A stretch of DNA of 64,000 nucleotides, from positions 2,521,501-2,585,500 of the forward strand of contig NZ_CP051630.1 in NCBI RefSeq assembly GCF_012848855.1, read 5' to 3'. This DNA is from Pyruvatibacter mobilis. Its GTDB lineage: Bacteria; Pseudomonadota; Alphaproteobacteria; CGMCC-115125. A program made the translations under genes and the position numbers. Shown here one piece after another: positions 56,198 to 64,000 of this stretch (position 1 is the first letter of the stretch; every line of letters starts with the position of its first letter). The notes under the pieces are model-generated. The model saw only the letters and a list, made by a program, of their open reading frames with translations. It was not told the DNA's origin and did no database searches.

Positions 56198-56602
56198 ATG
56201 ATCGGTCTTGTTATCGTCACCCATGGCCATCTCGCCACCGAATTCGTTGCCGCGATGGAGCATGTGGTGGGCCCCCAGGCCAATACCCGCGCCATCTGCA
56301 TCGGCCCGGACGACGACATGGAGGAGCGGCGCAAGGAGATCCTTGCCGCTGTCGGCGCGGTGGATACGGGGGACGGGGTGATCCTGCTCACCGACATGTT
56401 CGGCGGCACCCCCTCCAACCTGGCCATCTCCGTCATGGAGCAGGCCAATGTGGAGGTGATCGCGGGGATTAACCTTCCCATGCTGATCAAGCTGGCCAGC
56501 GTGCGCAATGATGCCAAGCTGGCGGAAGCCGCTGCCATGGCGCAGGAATCAGGCCGCAAATACATCAATATCGCCAGCGAACTTCTGGCCAACGATACGT
56601 AA
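56198..56602 (+). CDS. PTS EIIA, mannose family
   Basis: A 134-aa EIIA-Man domain. The phosphorylated His is in IVTHGHLATEF (His9 or His11 of the THGH motif); LLTDMFGGTPSNLAIS follows. No EIIB, EIIC or EIID lies near, so it is probably regulatory, receiving phosphate from HPr and not importing sugar. It lies between hprK and HPr and is likely in the same signalling chain. Confidence 0.93.
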   Translation: MIGLVIVTHGHLATEFVAAMEHVVGPQANTRAICIGPDDDMEERRKEILAAVGAVDTGDGVILLTDMFGGTPSNLAISVMEQANVEVIAGINLPMLIKLASVRNDAKLAEAAAMAQESGRKYINIASELLANDT

Positions 56603-56626
56603 GCCGGCACGCGCCGGTACGGGGAC

Positions 56627-57001
56627 ATGACCTCAGGAGCCGACACACCCTCCGGCACGACCGCCGGACGCAGCGCCACATCCGACACCGGCACACCGGC
56701 CGGTCATGGCGATGCCGATACGGATGGGGGCGCGCCGTTGTCGCGCATTCTCACCATCACCAATGCCCGCGGGCTGCATGCCCGCGCCTCGGCGCGCTTC
56801 GTGAAGACGGCCGAGGCATTCGACGCGGATATCCGCGTCACCAAGGACGGCCAGACCGTGTCGGCCACCTCGATCATGGGGCTGATGATGCTGGCGGCCT
56901 CAACCGGCAGCACCATTGCGCTTGAGGCGTCCGGCCCGCAGGCACAGCAGGCCATGGACGCGCTGGAAGCGCTGGTGACGGATAATTTCGGCGAGGAGTA
57001 G
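56627..57001 (+). CDS. ptsH: Phosphocarrier HPr with N-terminal extension
   Basis: HPr domain at residues about 38-124: the phosphorylated His51 is in ARGLHARASARF, and the regulatory Ser82 in SATSIMGLMML is 31 residues later, matching the canonical His15/Ser46 spacing. Before the domain are about 37 Gly/Thr/Asp-rich residues not seen in standard HPr. The true start may therefore be the TTG at residue 38 (bases 56738-56740). No enzyme I gene is in the window. HprK upstream should act on the Ser. Confidence 0.92.
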   Translation: MTSGADTPSGTTAGRSATSDTGTPAGHGDADTDGGAPLSRILTITNARGLHARASARFVKTAEAFDADIRVTKDGQTVSATSIMGLMMLAASTGSTIALEASGPQAQQAMDALEALVTDNFGEE

Positions 57002-57057
57002 GGCGCCGAGGAATGAGGCGGGCGAACACGCCTTAAGCGACTGCTTGGGGCAATAGC

Positions 57058-59352
57058 CTAGCGGCTGCTGCCGGCGACCCTGAGACCGGACGAGGTTTCG
57101 TCCTTGCCGCCCTCAACGGCGTCCTGGCCGTCTTTCACAGCATTGAGGTCACCATAGGCCCGCACGCAGTTGCGGCCTGCGCCCTTGGCCTCATAAAGCG
57201 CCTCATCCGCCTTGCGGAACAGCTCATCCACTTCGCGCGCATCCTGCGGGAAGGCTGAGACACCGATACTGCCGGAGATGCTGACCTCCACACCCTGGGA
57301 CAGGCGGATGGGCACCTCGATGGCGCGCAGCAGGCGCTGAGCGAAGCGGACGGCACCGCGGATATCTTCCAGGTGCAGCATGACGATGATGAATTCGTCG
57401 CCGCCGGTGCGCGCCACGAAATCCGTATCCCGCACTTCCTCACGCAAGCGGGCAGAGAGCTCCACCAGCACCTCGTCGCCTGCCCCGTGGCCATAGGCAT
57501 CGTTGACCGGCTTGAAGCCGTCGAGGTCCAGCGCCAGCACGGCGGCCACCTTGCCCGAGCGTTCCACATGCCGGAACATGGAGCCGGTGAACTTGTCCAG
57601 CGCGTTGCGGTTGGCCAGCCCGGTCAGCGGATCGGACGTTGCCTGCTCGCGCATGATGGCCGCCTGCTCGTGCCGCTCGGTTATGTCGGTGGCGGAGAAA
57701 ACAATGGTGCCGTCGCCACGGCGGACGATCTCAAGCGCCAGCACGAACTGGCCGCCGAAACTCTGGTCATAGCGGTAGACCCCATCGCCCAGTTCGCGGT
57801 CGATGGTCTTGATTACCCTGTCTGCGATCTGGGTCGGGTCGCCGACGCCGTAATCGCCTCGGGTGGCGAGATAGAGGATCAGTTCCTTCAGTGTGCGCTC
57901 GCGGGTGAACCAGCCGAGCGGCACGCCGGTGAGCTCAGCCAGGCGCGGGTTCCAGAACATCAGCTTGCCGAAGCCGTGGGTTGCCAGCACGCCCTGGGAC
58001 AGGCTCTCGATCACGCCGCCGATCATGTCGACGCTGGTGCCGGCGCTGGCGGCACGTGCTTCGGCGCTTTCGGCGCGGGCGGTCATCTCGTCGAGATCCT
58101 TGCGCACGGTCGCGAGCTTGCCGCTCAGCTGATCGTTTTCCGCCGCGAAGCTGTCCACCTGCGCTTCGCCTTCCACGGCCTGCTCGCGGCGGAACCACAG
58201 GGTACGGCGGATGGCGTTGAAGGGCGTTTCAAGGGCGGCGAATTCTGCCGGCAGGCCGGAATAATCCTGGTTCCTGTCGAATTCCTCCTTGGCCAGGCTG
58301 TCGGCGATGTCGGTCACCTGATCAAGCCAGGACGGCACAGCCTTCATAAGGCCAAGGCAGACGCGCGCGAACTGCAGCACGAACGGCACGAGGAACACGA
58401 CAATGAGGACAAGGGCCAGCCACCTGACCGTCACGAGCCCGGCCCCCACCTCGCGGGTGCGCTCGTTGAGGCGGGCGATGGCAAAGCCGCGCAGGGTTTC
58501 GTAGGCGCTGAGGGCGGGGACATCATCCACACGGATGGCCTTGTCAATTTCCCGCGCCGGCACCCCCTCTGCCACCATCTCCGCGGCGATGGTGAGGCCG
58601 CGGGCATAGTCATCAATGGTGCGGCCGATGATGCGCACGGCCTCGCGTTCGGTGCCGGTCATGGCGCGCGCCTTCAGGACAGCGAGAGTCGCCTGGGCAC
58701 GCTCAAGCGCCGCCGTGGCCGCGTCGAGCGCAGCCGGGTCGCTGGTCAGCACATAGACCTTGAGATGATGGATCAGCCCGTTGAGGCCGATGGCCGCCTC
58801 GAACGCGCCCAGCAGATGCTGGCCGTCCTGCCTGTCGCCTTCACGCGGGCCGCTGACCATGGCAAGTGTCTCGACCGCCCGTGCCATGCGGTCCGGCGTC
58901 ACGCCGAGGCGGATATAGGTCCGCTCCGGCGACATGGAAGTGAACTCACCCTCTTCAAGCGCGCGCAGGGCCAGGTTGAACTGTTCGAGCTCTTCCCGGA
59001 TGATTTCGATGGCGGTGCGCTCCAGCGGACTGATGTCGAGCGCGCCGAATTCCTTCAGTGCGCTTTCCACCCCGCCGATACCGAACGCGACCTGCTGGGT
59101 GCTGGCTTCTTCCGGCCGCAGGATGGTGTTGAGATAGTGGTGGACGAGCCCGCCATAGCCCAGCTCATGGCGCAGGCGGCTGATCGCCGCCGGGCGGGCA
59201 TCGTGCAGGCTTGCCGCCTCGCCCCAGCGGCTCTCGGCCACCGACAGCTCATAGGCCATGTACAGCAGGCCCGCGCACAGCACGCTGCCAAGCACCGACA
59301 TCCGGACAAGATGGCGCTTGATGATCTGTGAGACTGAGGCTGCCTTGCGCAT
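57058..59352 (-). CDS. Membrane PAS-GGDEF diguanylate cyclase
   Basis: A 764-aa protein: membrane helix near residue 20-35 (SVLGSVLCAGLLYMAYEL), a helical periplasmic sensor region, a second helix near 310-330 (ALVLIVVFLVPFVLQF), a coiled coil, a PAS domain (about 450-560, LSQGVLATHGFGKLMFWN) and GGDEF (about 590-750) with intact ARTGGDEF and an RDTD I-site five residues before it. It should make cyclic di-GMP with product inhibition. It is a close structural paralogue of the next gene. Confidence 0.93.
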   Translation of the reverse strand: MRKAASVSQIIKRHLVRMSVLGSVLCAGLLYMAYELSVAESRWGEAASLHDARPAAISRLRHELGYGGLVHHYLNTILRPEEASTQQVAFGIGGVESALKEFGALDISPLERTAIEIIREELEQFNLALRALEEGEFTSMSPERTYIRLGVTPDRMARAVETLAMVSGPREGDRQDGQHLLGAFEAAIGLNGLIHHLKVYVLTSDPAALDAATAALERAQATLAVLKARAMTGTEREAVRIIGRTIDDYARGLTIAAEMVAEGVPAREIDKAIRVDDVPALSAYETLRGFAIARLNERTREVGAGLVTVRWLALVLIVVFLVPFVLQFARVCLGLMKAVPSWLDQVTDIADSLAKEEFDRNQDYSGLPAEFAALETPFNAIRRTLWFRREQAVEGEAQVDSFAAENDQLSGKLATVRKDLDEMTARAESAEARAASAGTSVDMIGGVIESLSQGVLATHGFGKLMFWNPRLAELTGVPLGWFTRERTLKELILYLATRGDYGVGDPTQIADRVIKTIDRELGDGVYRYDQSFGGQFVLALEIVRRGDGTIVFSATDITERHEQAAIMREQATSDPLTGLANRNALDKFTGSMFRHVERSGKVAAVLALDLDGFKPVNDAYGHGAGDEVLVELSARLREEVRDTDFVARTGGDEFIIVMLHLEDIRGAVRFAQRLLRAIEVPIRLSQGVEVSISGSIGVSAFPQDAREVDELFRKADEALYEAKGAGRNCVRAYGDLNAVKDGQDAVEGGKDETSSGLRVAGSSR

Positions 59353-59440
59353 TCGGCCTTCTACCTGCTTTCTACCAAAGAGCGAGGGTCGCAGGCCGGG
59401 GTCAATATCCCGTTAATCGTACGGGTATCAGCCGGGCGGG

Positions 59441-61699
59441 TCAGGATGCCGAGGAGGCTGCCGTCAGCACGTTCACGGCCTGGGTTTCCGGCAATTCGTA
59501 CATCACCACCGCGTTGCGGCCCTTTCCCTTGGCTTCATAGAGCGCCATGTCGGCCAGCACGCAGAGGGGCTGGGCCTCGCGGCCGTGATAGGGGAACAGG
59601 GATATGCCGGCGCTGGCGGAGACATGCACCTCGGTGCCGTCCTCCAGGGTCACGGGCATCTCGATGGCGCGCAGCAGGCGCTGGCCGAATCTCAGCGCAC
59701 CGTTGCCGTCTTCCAGGTGCAGCAGCACGATGATGAATTCATCGCCGCCGACACGGGCGACAAAATCGGTCTCCCGCGCCTCCTCCTGCATGCGCGTGGC
59801 AATCTCGCGCAGCAACTCATCGCCGGCGTGATGGCCGTGCGTGTCATTGATCGGTTTGAAGCCATCCAGGTCGATCGCCATGATCGCGGCCACCTCACCG
59901 GAACGCTCGGAGTGCTTGAGCATGGCTGTGGTGAATTCGTCCAGCGCCACGCGGTTTGGCAGGCCCGTCAGCGGGTCAGAGGTGGCCTGCTGCTGCATGG
60001 CTTCCACCTGCTCGTGATGTTCGGTCACATCCGCCGCCGAGAACACGATGAGACCGGAGGTGCTCTTGGACATCTCCAGGGCGAGTACGCGCCCATTGGC
60101 GAACTTGTGATCGCTGCTGACCACGCCGGCGCCGAGGCGCTCCTCGAGCCGGTCGAGTGCCGCGTCGGCGATCACCACCGGGTCGCCCTGCCCGTATTCG
60201 CCACGGGAGGCGAGATAGATGATCAGGTCACGGAGCGTTCTGCCGCCCGACAGCCATTCCGGGCTCACGCCGATGAGCTCCGGCACGCCGCTGTTCCAGA
60301 ACACGATCTCGCCAATGCCGCGGCTGGCGAGGATGCCGTGGGAGAGGCTGTCCATGACGCTGCTGAGCGTCTTGCCGTCATTCACCGCTTCGACGGCGCG
60401 CTGATGGGCCGTGCGGGCGCGTTCCCGGGTCATGTCCTGTTCGATGCGCAGGGCCTCCAGCTCGCTGTGGAAGCGCTCGTTTTCCGAGGTCACCGCGGCC
60501 ACCTGCACCTGGTCCTGAAGGGCGGTTTCGCGGCGATGCCATATGGTATTGCGGATCAGCCCGAAGGGTGTTTCGAGATTGGCGAATTCCGATGGCAGGG
60601 AGGAGAAGTCATGCACCTTGTGCAATTCCTCATGGGCCAGGTCGGAGGCGGCATCCGACAGCTTGCGCTCCCAATCCGGCAGGCCGGTAATCAGACTGAG
60701 GCAAAAGCTGCCAAACTCGGTGATCATTGGCAGCAGGACGAACAGCACCAGCCCGATCATCGTCCACTCCAGCTGCTTGAAGCCGCTTGCCACGGTGGCC
60801 GTGCTTTCCATCAGGCGCAGTTTCTCGAAGCCCAGCAGGGTGGCGTAGGCACTGATCGCCGGCACGTCATTGATGCGGATGACGGCATCTATCTCGGCAG
60901 CGCTGGCACCGTCCCTTGTCATGTCCCCGGCCACGCGGATGGCGTGGCGATAGGTGCTGATCGTGTCGTGGATGACGAACAGCGCCTCGGCTTCGGCGAC
61001 GGAGGTCGCGTGCTGGCGCAAGGCACCGAGAATGGTCAGCGCCTGGTCAAGGCAGGTCTCCGCATCGTCGAGCAATTGCGTATCGCCCGTGAGCAGGAAC
61101 AGCTTCAGGTTCTGGATCATGCCGTTGAGACCGATGGCGGCCTCGAAGTCCGACAGCAGGCCGTGATAGCCGCTGCTGGCAGTGCTGGTCCCGGCGCTGA
61201 TCTTCGCCAGGGTGTCGACGGCGGCGGCCAGGGCATCGAGATCCACGTCGAGGCTGCGGAACACGTCTTCCGGGGCCTGGCCCTTGAATTCGCCGCTTTC
61301 TATACGGCGGGCGGCGACGTAGATGCGGTCCAGTTCCTCGGCGATGATGATGCGGGAGGAGCGCTCCATCGGGCTGACGTCGAGGCTGTCGTAGTAAAGG
61401 AGTGTGCCGCGCACCGCGCCGAGGTCGATGGCGGTATCCTCTTGCCGTTCAGCGTCGGGCCGCAAAATCGAGTTCAGGAAATTGTGGACGACGCCGCCAT
61501 AACCCAGATGGTGCCGCAGGCGGCTGACGATCAGCGGCCGGGGGTCATGCAGCACGCCTGCCCGGTCCCATTGCTCCTTGGTCCGGTCGAGGATGAAGAG
61601 CATGCCGAACAGGCCAGCGCTCAACATGATTGCCAGGATGGACATCCGCATGCGGTGCCGCCTGACTGTCTCCAAAACAGAGCCTGCACGTTGAAACAT
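59441..61699 (-). CDS. Membrane PAS-GGDEF diguanylate cyclase (paralogue)
   Basis: A 752-aa paralogue with the same layout as its neighbour: N-terminal membrane helix (ILAIMLSAGLFGMLFIL), helical sensor region, second helix, coiled coil, PAS (LSHGILASRGIGEIVFWN) and GGDEF with ARVGGDEF and I-site RETD. The ATG at 61699 follows AGGTGG, while 61735 has no ribosome site, so 61699 is chosen. The two genes (88 bp gap) probably arose by tandem duplication; sequence between conserved motifs has diverged, which suggests different signals. Confidence 0.93.
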   Translation of the reverse strand: MFQRAGSVLETVRRHRMRMSILAIMLSAGLFGMLFILDRTKEQWDRAGVLHDPRPLIVSRLRHHLGYGGVVHNFLNSILRPDAERQEDTAIDLGAVRGTLLYYDSLDVSPMERSSRIIIAEELDRIYVAARRIESGEFKGQAPEDVFRSLDVDLDALAAAVDTLAKISAGTSTASSGYHGLLSDFEAAIGLNGMIQNLKLFLLTGDTQLLDDAETCLDQALTILGALRQHATSVAEAEALFVIHDTISTYRHAIRVAGDMTRDGASAAEIDAVIRINDVPAISAYATLLGFEKLRLMESTATVASGFKQLEWTMIGLVLFVLLPMITEFGSFCLSLITGLPDWERKLSDAASDLAHEELHKVHDFSSLPSEFANLETPFGLIRNTIWHRRETALQDQVQVAAVTSENERFHSELEALRIEQDMTRERARTAHQRAVEAVNDGKTLSSVMDSLSHGILASRGIGEIVFWNSGVPELIGVSPEWLSGGRTLRDLIIYLASRGEYGQGDPVVIADAALDRLEERLGAGVVSSDHKFANGRVLALEMSKSTSGLIVFSAADVTEHHEQVEAMQQQATSDPLTGLPNRVALDEFTTAMLKHSERSGEVAAIMAIDLDGFKPINDTHGHHAGDELLREIATRMQEEARETDFVARVGGDEFIIVLLHLEDGNGALRFGQRLLRAIEMPVTLEDGTEVHVSASAGISLFPYHGREAQPLCVLADMALYEAKGKGRNAVVMYELPETQAVNVLTAASSAS

Positions 61700-61826
61700 A
61701 AGGCCACCTCTCTGGAACTGGCCTGATCGTGCCATATCAAATTAAATTGCGAGTTAATTGCTACCCATAGTTACATTCGGGTATTGTGCCGCGATATAAA
61801 CCTTTCTTTATATGACCTTGTTACGT

Positions 61827-61905
61827 GGCGGCAGGGCTGTTAGAACCCCTGCAACCTCCGCCCGCCATCTTCATGCGGGGGGAATCCCTCACCCGGTCCC
61901 GCATG
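61827..61905 (+). promoter_or_regulatory. Structured leader upstream of ahcY
   Basis: CAGGG (61832-61836) and CCCTG (61847-61851) form a hairpin inside outer GGCGG/CCGCC (61827-61831, 61858-61862). Then CATGCGGG (61872-61879) pairs exactly with CCCGCATG (61898-61905). The structures end 36 bases before the ahcY ATG. They do not match the SAH, SAM-II or SAM-V consensus as I remember them. Confidence 0.45.
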
Positions 61906-61940
61906 CGGCGGTGCCCCGGGCATCCATGGAGAGAGCGCTT

Positions 61941-63338
61941 ATGAGCGAGCAGGATTACGTCGTTGCCGATATTTCCCTGGCGGAGTTCGGCAACAAGGAA
62001 ATCGAGATTGCCGAAACCGAGATGCCGGGCCTGATGTCCTGCGTGGAGGAATTCGGCGAGAGCAAGCCGCTTGCCGGCGCGCGCATCACCGGCTCGCTGC
62101 ACATGACGATCCAGACCGCGGTGCTGATCCGCACGCTGGAAGCGCTTGGCGCCAAGGTGCGCTGGGCGTCGTGCAACATCTTCTCGACCCAGGACCACGC
62201 CGCCGCCGCGATTGCCGCCGCCGGCACGCCGGTCTTCGCGGTAAAGGGCGAGAGCCTGGAAGAATACTGGACGTATACGGACAAGATCTTCCAGTGGCCT
62301 GATGGCGAACCCTCCAACATGATCCTGGATGATGGCGGCGACGCCACAATGTACATCCTGCTGGGGGCGCGGGCAGAAGAAGGCGAAGACATCCTGTCCA
62401 ACCCGGGGTCCGAGGAGGAAGAGTATCTCTTCGCGCAGATCAAAAAGCGCATGGCGGAGACGCCGGGCTTCTTCGTCAAGCAGCGCCACGCCATCAAGGG
62501 CGTGTCGGAAGAGACCACCACGGGCGTCAACCGGCTTTACCAGCTGATGGAAAAGGGCCACCTGCCGTTCCCGGCGATCAACGTCAACGACTCGGTCACC
62601 AAGTCGAAGTTCGACAACAAATATGGCTGCAAGGAATCGCTGGTGGACGGCATCCGCCGCGGCACCGACGTGATGATGGCCGGCAAGACCGCCATCGTCT
62701 GCGGCTATGGCGATGTGGGCAAGGGTTCCGCCGCCTCGCTGCAGGGCGCAGGCGCCCGCGTGAAGGTGACGGAAGTGGACCCGATCTGCGCATTGCAGGC
62801 CGCCATGGACGGCTATGAGGTCGTCACCCTGCGCGACGCCGCCCCCACCGCCGACATCGTCATCACCACCACCGGCAACAAGGACGTGGTGACCATCGAC
62901 GACATGCGCGCGCTGAAGGACATGGCGATCGTCGGCAATATCGGCCATTTCGATAACGAGATTCAGGTCGCTGAACTCAAGAACCACAAGTGGACCAACA
63001 TCAAGCCGCAGGTGGACATGGTCGAGTTCCCCGACGGCAAGCGGATGATCCTGCTGTCCGAAGGCCGCCTGCTCAACCTCGGCAACGCGACCGGCCACCC
63101 GTCGTTTGTGATGTCCGCGTCCTTCACCAACCAGGTGCTGGCGCAGATCGAGCTGTTCACCAAGGGCGATGAGTACGAAAACAAGGTCTATGTGCTGCCG
63201 AAGCACCTGGACGAGAAGGTTGCCCGCCTGCATCTCGAGAAGCTGGGCGTCCAGCTCACCGAGATGACCGACCAGCAGGCCTCCTATATCGGCGTGTCCA
63301 AGCAGGGCCCGTTCAAGCCGGAGCATTACCGCTACTAG
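61941..63338 (+). CDS. ahcY: S-adenosylhomocysteinase
   Basis: A 465-aa S-adenosylhomocysteine hydrolase, which splits S-adenosylhomocysteine to homocysteine and adenosine and so keeps methylation going. NAD-binding motif [16 protein letters not shown]; substrate region DHAAAAI and [16 protein letters not shown]; conserved GHFDNEIQ and C-terminal [16 protein letters not shown]...KPEHYRY. The ATG at 61941 has GGAGAG at about 7 bases. Length is normal for the long proteobacterial form. A terminator follows. Confidence 0.98.
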   Translation: MSEQDYVVADISLAEFGNKEIEIAETEMPGLMSCVEEFGESKPLAGARITGSLHMTIQTAVLIRTLEALGAKVRWASCNIFSTQDHAAAAIAAAGTPVFAVKGESLEEYWTYTDKIFQWPDGEPSNMILDDGGDATMYILLGARAEEGEDILSNPGSEEEEYLFAQIKKRMAETPGFFVKQRHAIKGVSEETTTGVNRLYQLMEKGHLPFPAINVNDSVTKSKFDNKYGCKESLVDGIRRGTDVMMAGKTAIVCGYGDVGKGSAASLQGAGARVKVTEVDPICALQAAMDGYEVVTLRDAAPTADIVITTTGNKDVVTIDDMRALKDMAIVGNIGHFDNEIQVAELKNHKWTNIKPQVDMVEFPDGKRMILLSEGRLLNLGNATGHPSFVMSASFTNQVLAQIELFTKGDEYENKVYVLPKHLDEKVARLHLEKLGVQLTEMTDQQASYIGVSKQGPFKPEHYRY

Positions 63339-63372
63339 GCGGACGCGCCCCGCGCCTCACTCACCACACCGA

Positions 63373-63407
63373 ACGGGGTGTCCTTTACGGGACACCCCGT
63401 TTTTTTG
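63373..63407 (+). terminator. Rho-independent terminator after ahcY
   Basis: CGGGGTGTCC (63374-63383) and GGACACCCCG (63390-63399) form a perfect 10-bp stem with a 6-base loop, followed by eight T residues (63400-63407). It lies 35 bp after the ahcY stop codon. Confidence 0.93.
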
Positions 63408-63502
63408 TTGCGCGCCTCAGGGCTGCATCTGCGCACGCATGGTTGCATGGGGCGGCGGATACGGGTTTCCTAGGCGGGGGAAGACGAATCAAACACAGAG
63501 CC

Positions 63503-64000
63503 ATGCGCCCATCGCGTCCACACAACCGCGCCGCTGCCACATGTCTGCTTGCAGGCGGGGCGGGCATGGCCGCCTTGCTGCCCGCAAGCGCCCAGGCGCA
63601 GGGCACCACCCTCCTTGATCCGGGCCTTGATCCAAGTGCATCTGTGAGCACGCTGCTGGCCAGTGTCGCTGCCGGGGCCGTGGCGGTCGCCATCGGCGCC
63701 CTTTGGGCCGCCGGGCGGGCGCATAGGCGCAGCCGCCGCGACATGGCCGCCCGCGCCGAGCGGATGACCGAGCTTGAAACCAAGCTCGACAGCGCCGAGA
63801 GCATTCTCTCAGCAGAGCCGGACGCGGTCTTCATCTGGTCGCCGGAACGCACCGTGGCGCCCACTACCGGCGCCCGCACCTGGAGCCGCCCGCGCGTTGT
63901 CGGCTCCACCGCGGGACTGGCCGACCCGTCCTCCGGCGCGGTTGATTTCGATTTTGTGCTGACGCGGCTTGAGCCCGAGGATGCCGAGGCCCTGCGCAAC
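63503..64000 (+). CDS. Membrane sensor protein, probably PAS histidine kinase (3' end outside window)
   Basis: An open frame to the window end (166 codons seen). It starts MRPSRPHNRAAATCLLAGG, has a signal-like segment ending SAQAQG, then a membrane helix (LLASVAAGAVAVAIGALWAAG), a basic stop-transfer and a short coiled coil leading to EPDAVFIWSPERT, which looks like the start of a PAS domain. In related genomes ahcY is followed by a PAS histidine kinase, so this is the likely identity, but no kinase motif is inside the window. Confidence 0.6.
   Translation, partial: MRPSRPHNRAAATCLLAGGAGMAALLPASAQAQGTTLLDPGLDPSASVSTLLASVAAGAVAVAIGALWAAGRAHRRSRRDMAARAERMTELETKLDSAESILSAEPDAVFIWSPERTVAPTTGARTWSRPRVVGSTAGLADPSSGAVDFDFVLTRLEPEDAEALRN

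Noticed and set aside
57373-61726. Two very long plus-strand frames (about 650 and 710 codons) opposite the GGDEF genes
   Set aside because: They are GC-rich antisense shadows of clear GGDEF genes, with His/Gly/Ala-heavy composition and no domain.
61740-61940. SAM-II, SAM-V or SAH riboswitch upstream of ahcY
   Set aside because: The hairpins are real, but the conserved bases of these classes, as I remember them, are not matched.
61821-63326. A 501-codon minus-strand frame opposite ahcY
   Set aside because: Antisense shadow of ahcY; no family features.

Overview
The window looks like an alphaproteobacterial chromosome, probably Caulobacterales/Maricaulales-like. This rests on a ChvG/ChvI two-component pair followed by the short alphaproteobacterial HPr kinase, a PTS EIIA and HPr, on the long (465 aa) S-adenosylhomocysteinase, and on GC-rich codon usage. 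No rRNA or species-diagnostic marker is present, so the genus is not claimed.

Bases 1 to about 43.5 kb are most of an integrative and conjugative element (ICE). It has a P-type (Trb) mating-pair formation operon (trbI-G-F-L-J-E-D-C-B, minus strand, 3.2-12.3 kb), a CopG-like regulator and a TraG/VirD4 coupling protein (to 14.9 kb). A VirD2-like relaxase, a TraF peptidase, an AlpA-like regulator and DUF2285/DUF736 accessory genes follow (33-37.3 kb). A ParB-like protein, small accessory genes and the antirestriction protein ArdA complete it (39-42.4 kb). The relaxase/traF gap holds nested inverted repeats and is the best oriT candidate. The right end is probably the tRNA-Arg zone at 43.2-43.5 kb, where an intact tRNA-Arg(CCG) lies about 180 bp from a truncated 5' half of a second, different tRNA-Arg. 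No integrase is visible, so it is probably beyond the left edge.

Cargo lies at several points. At the left edge is an RloC-like ATPase with a CxxC hook whose N-terminus is cut by the window. Between traG and the relaxase sits a 17.9 kb plus-strand operon, opposite to the conjugation genes. It encodes a WYL regulator, a 1728-aa DUF1998 helicase, a DrmD-like SNF2 helicase, a 1493-aa Eco57I/DrmMI-like adenine methylase with a compositionally foreign central block, an SMC-like ATPase with a CxxC hook, a GmrSD-like DUF262/DUF1524 protein and an HNH nuclease. It combines parts of class 1 DISARM, Druantia-type helicases and GmrSD-type nucleases, without the usual DrmC. It is the most interesting system here. 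Two uncharacterised genes at 37.6-39.0 kb are further cargo.

From 43.8 kb onward is core chromosome: a PAS_5-type protein, an orphan ABC ATPase, polA, a gamma-glutamyltranspeptidase and pckA. Divergent from pckA is chvI-chvG-hprK-EIIA-HPr, a envelope/carbon sensing module. Two tandem paralogous membrane PAS-GGDEF proteins, ahcY with a structured leader and a clear terminator, and the start of a membrane sensor protein complete the window.
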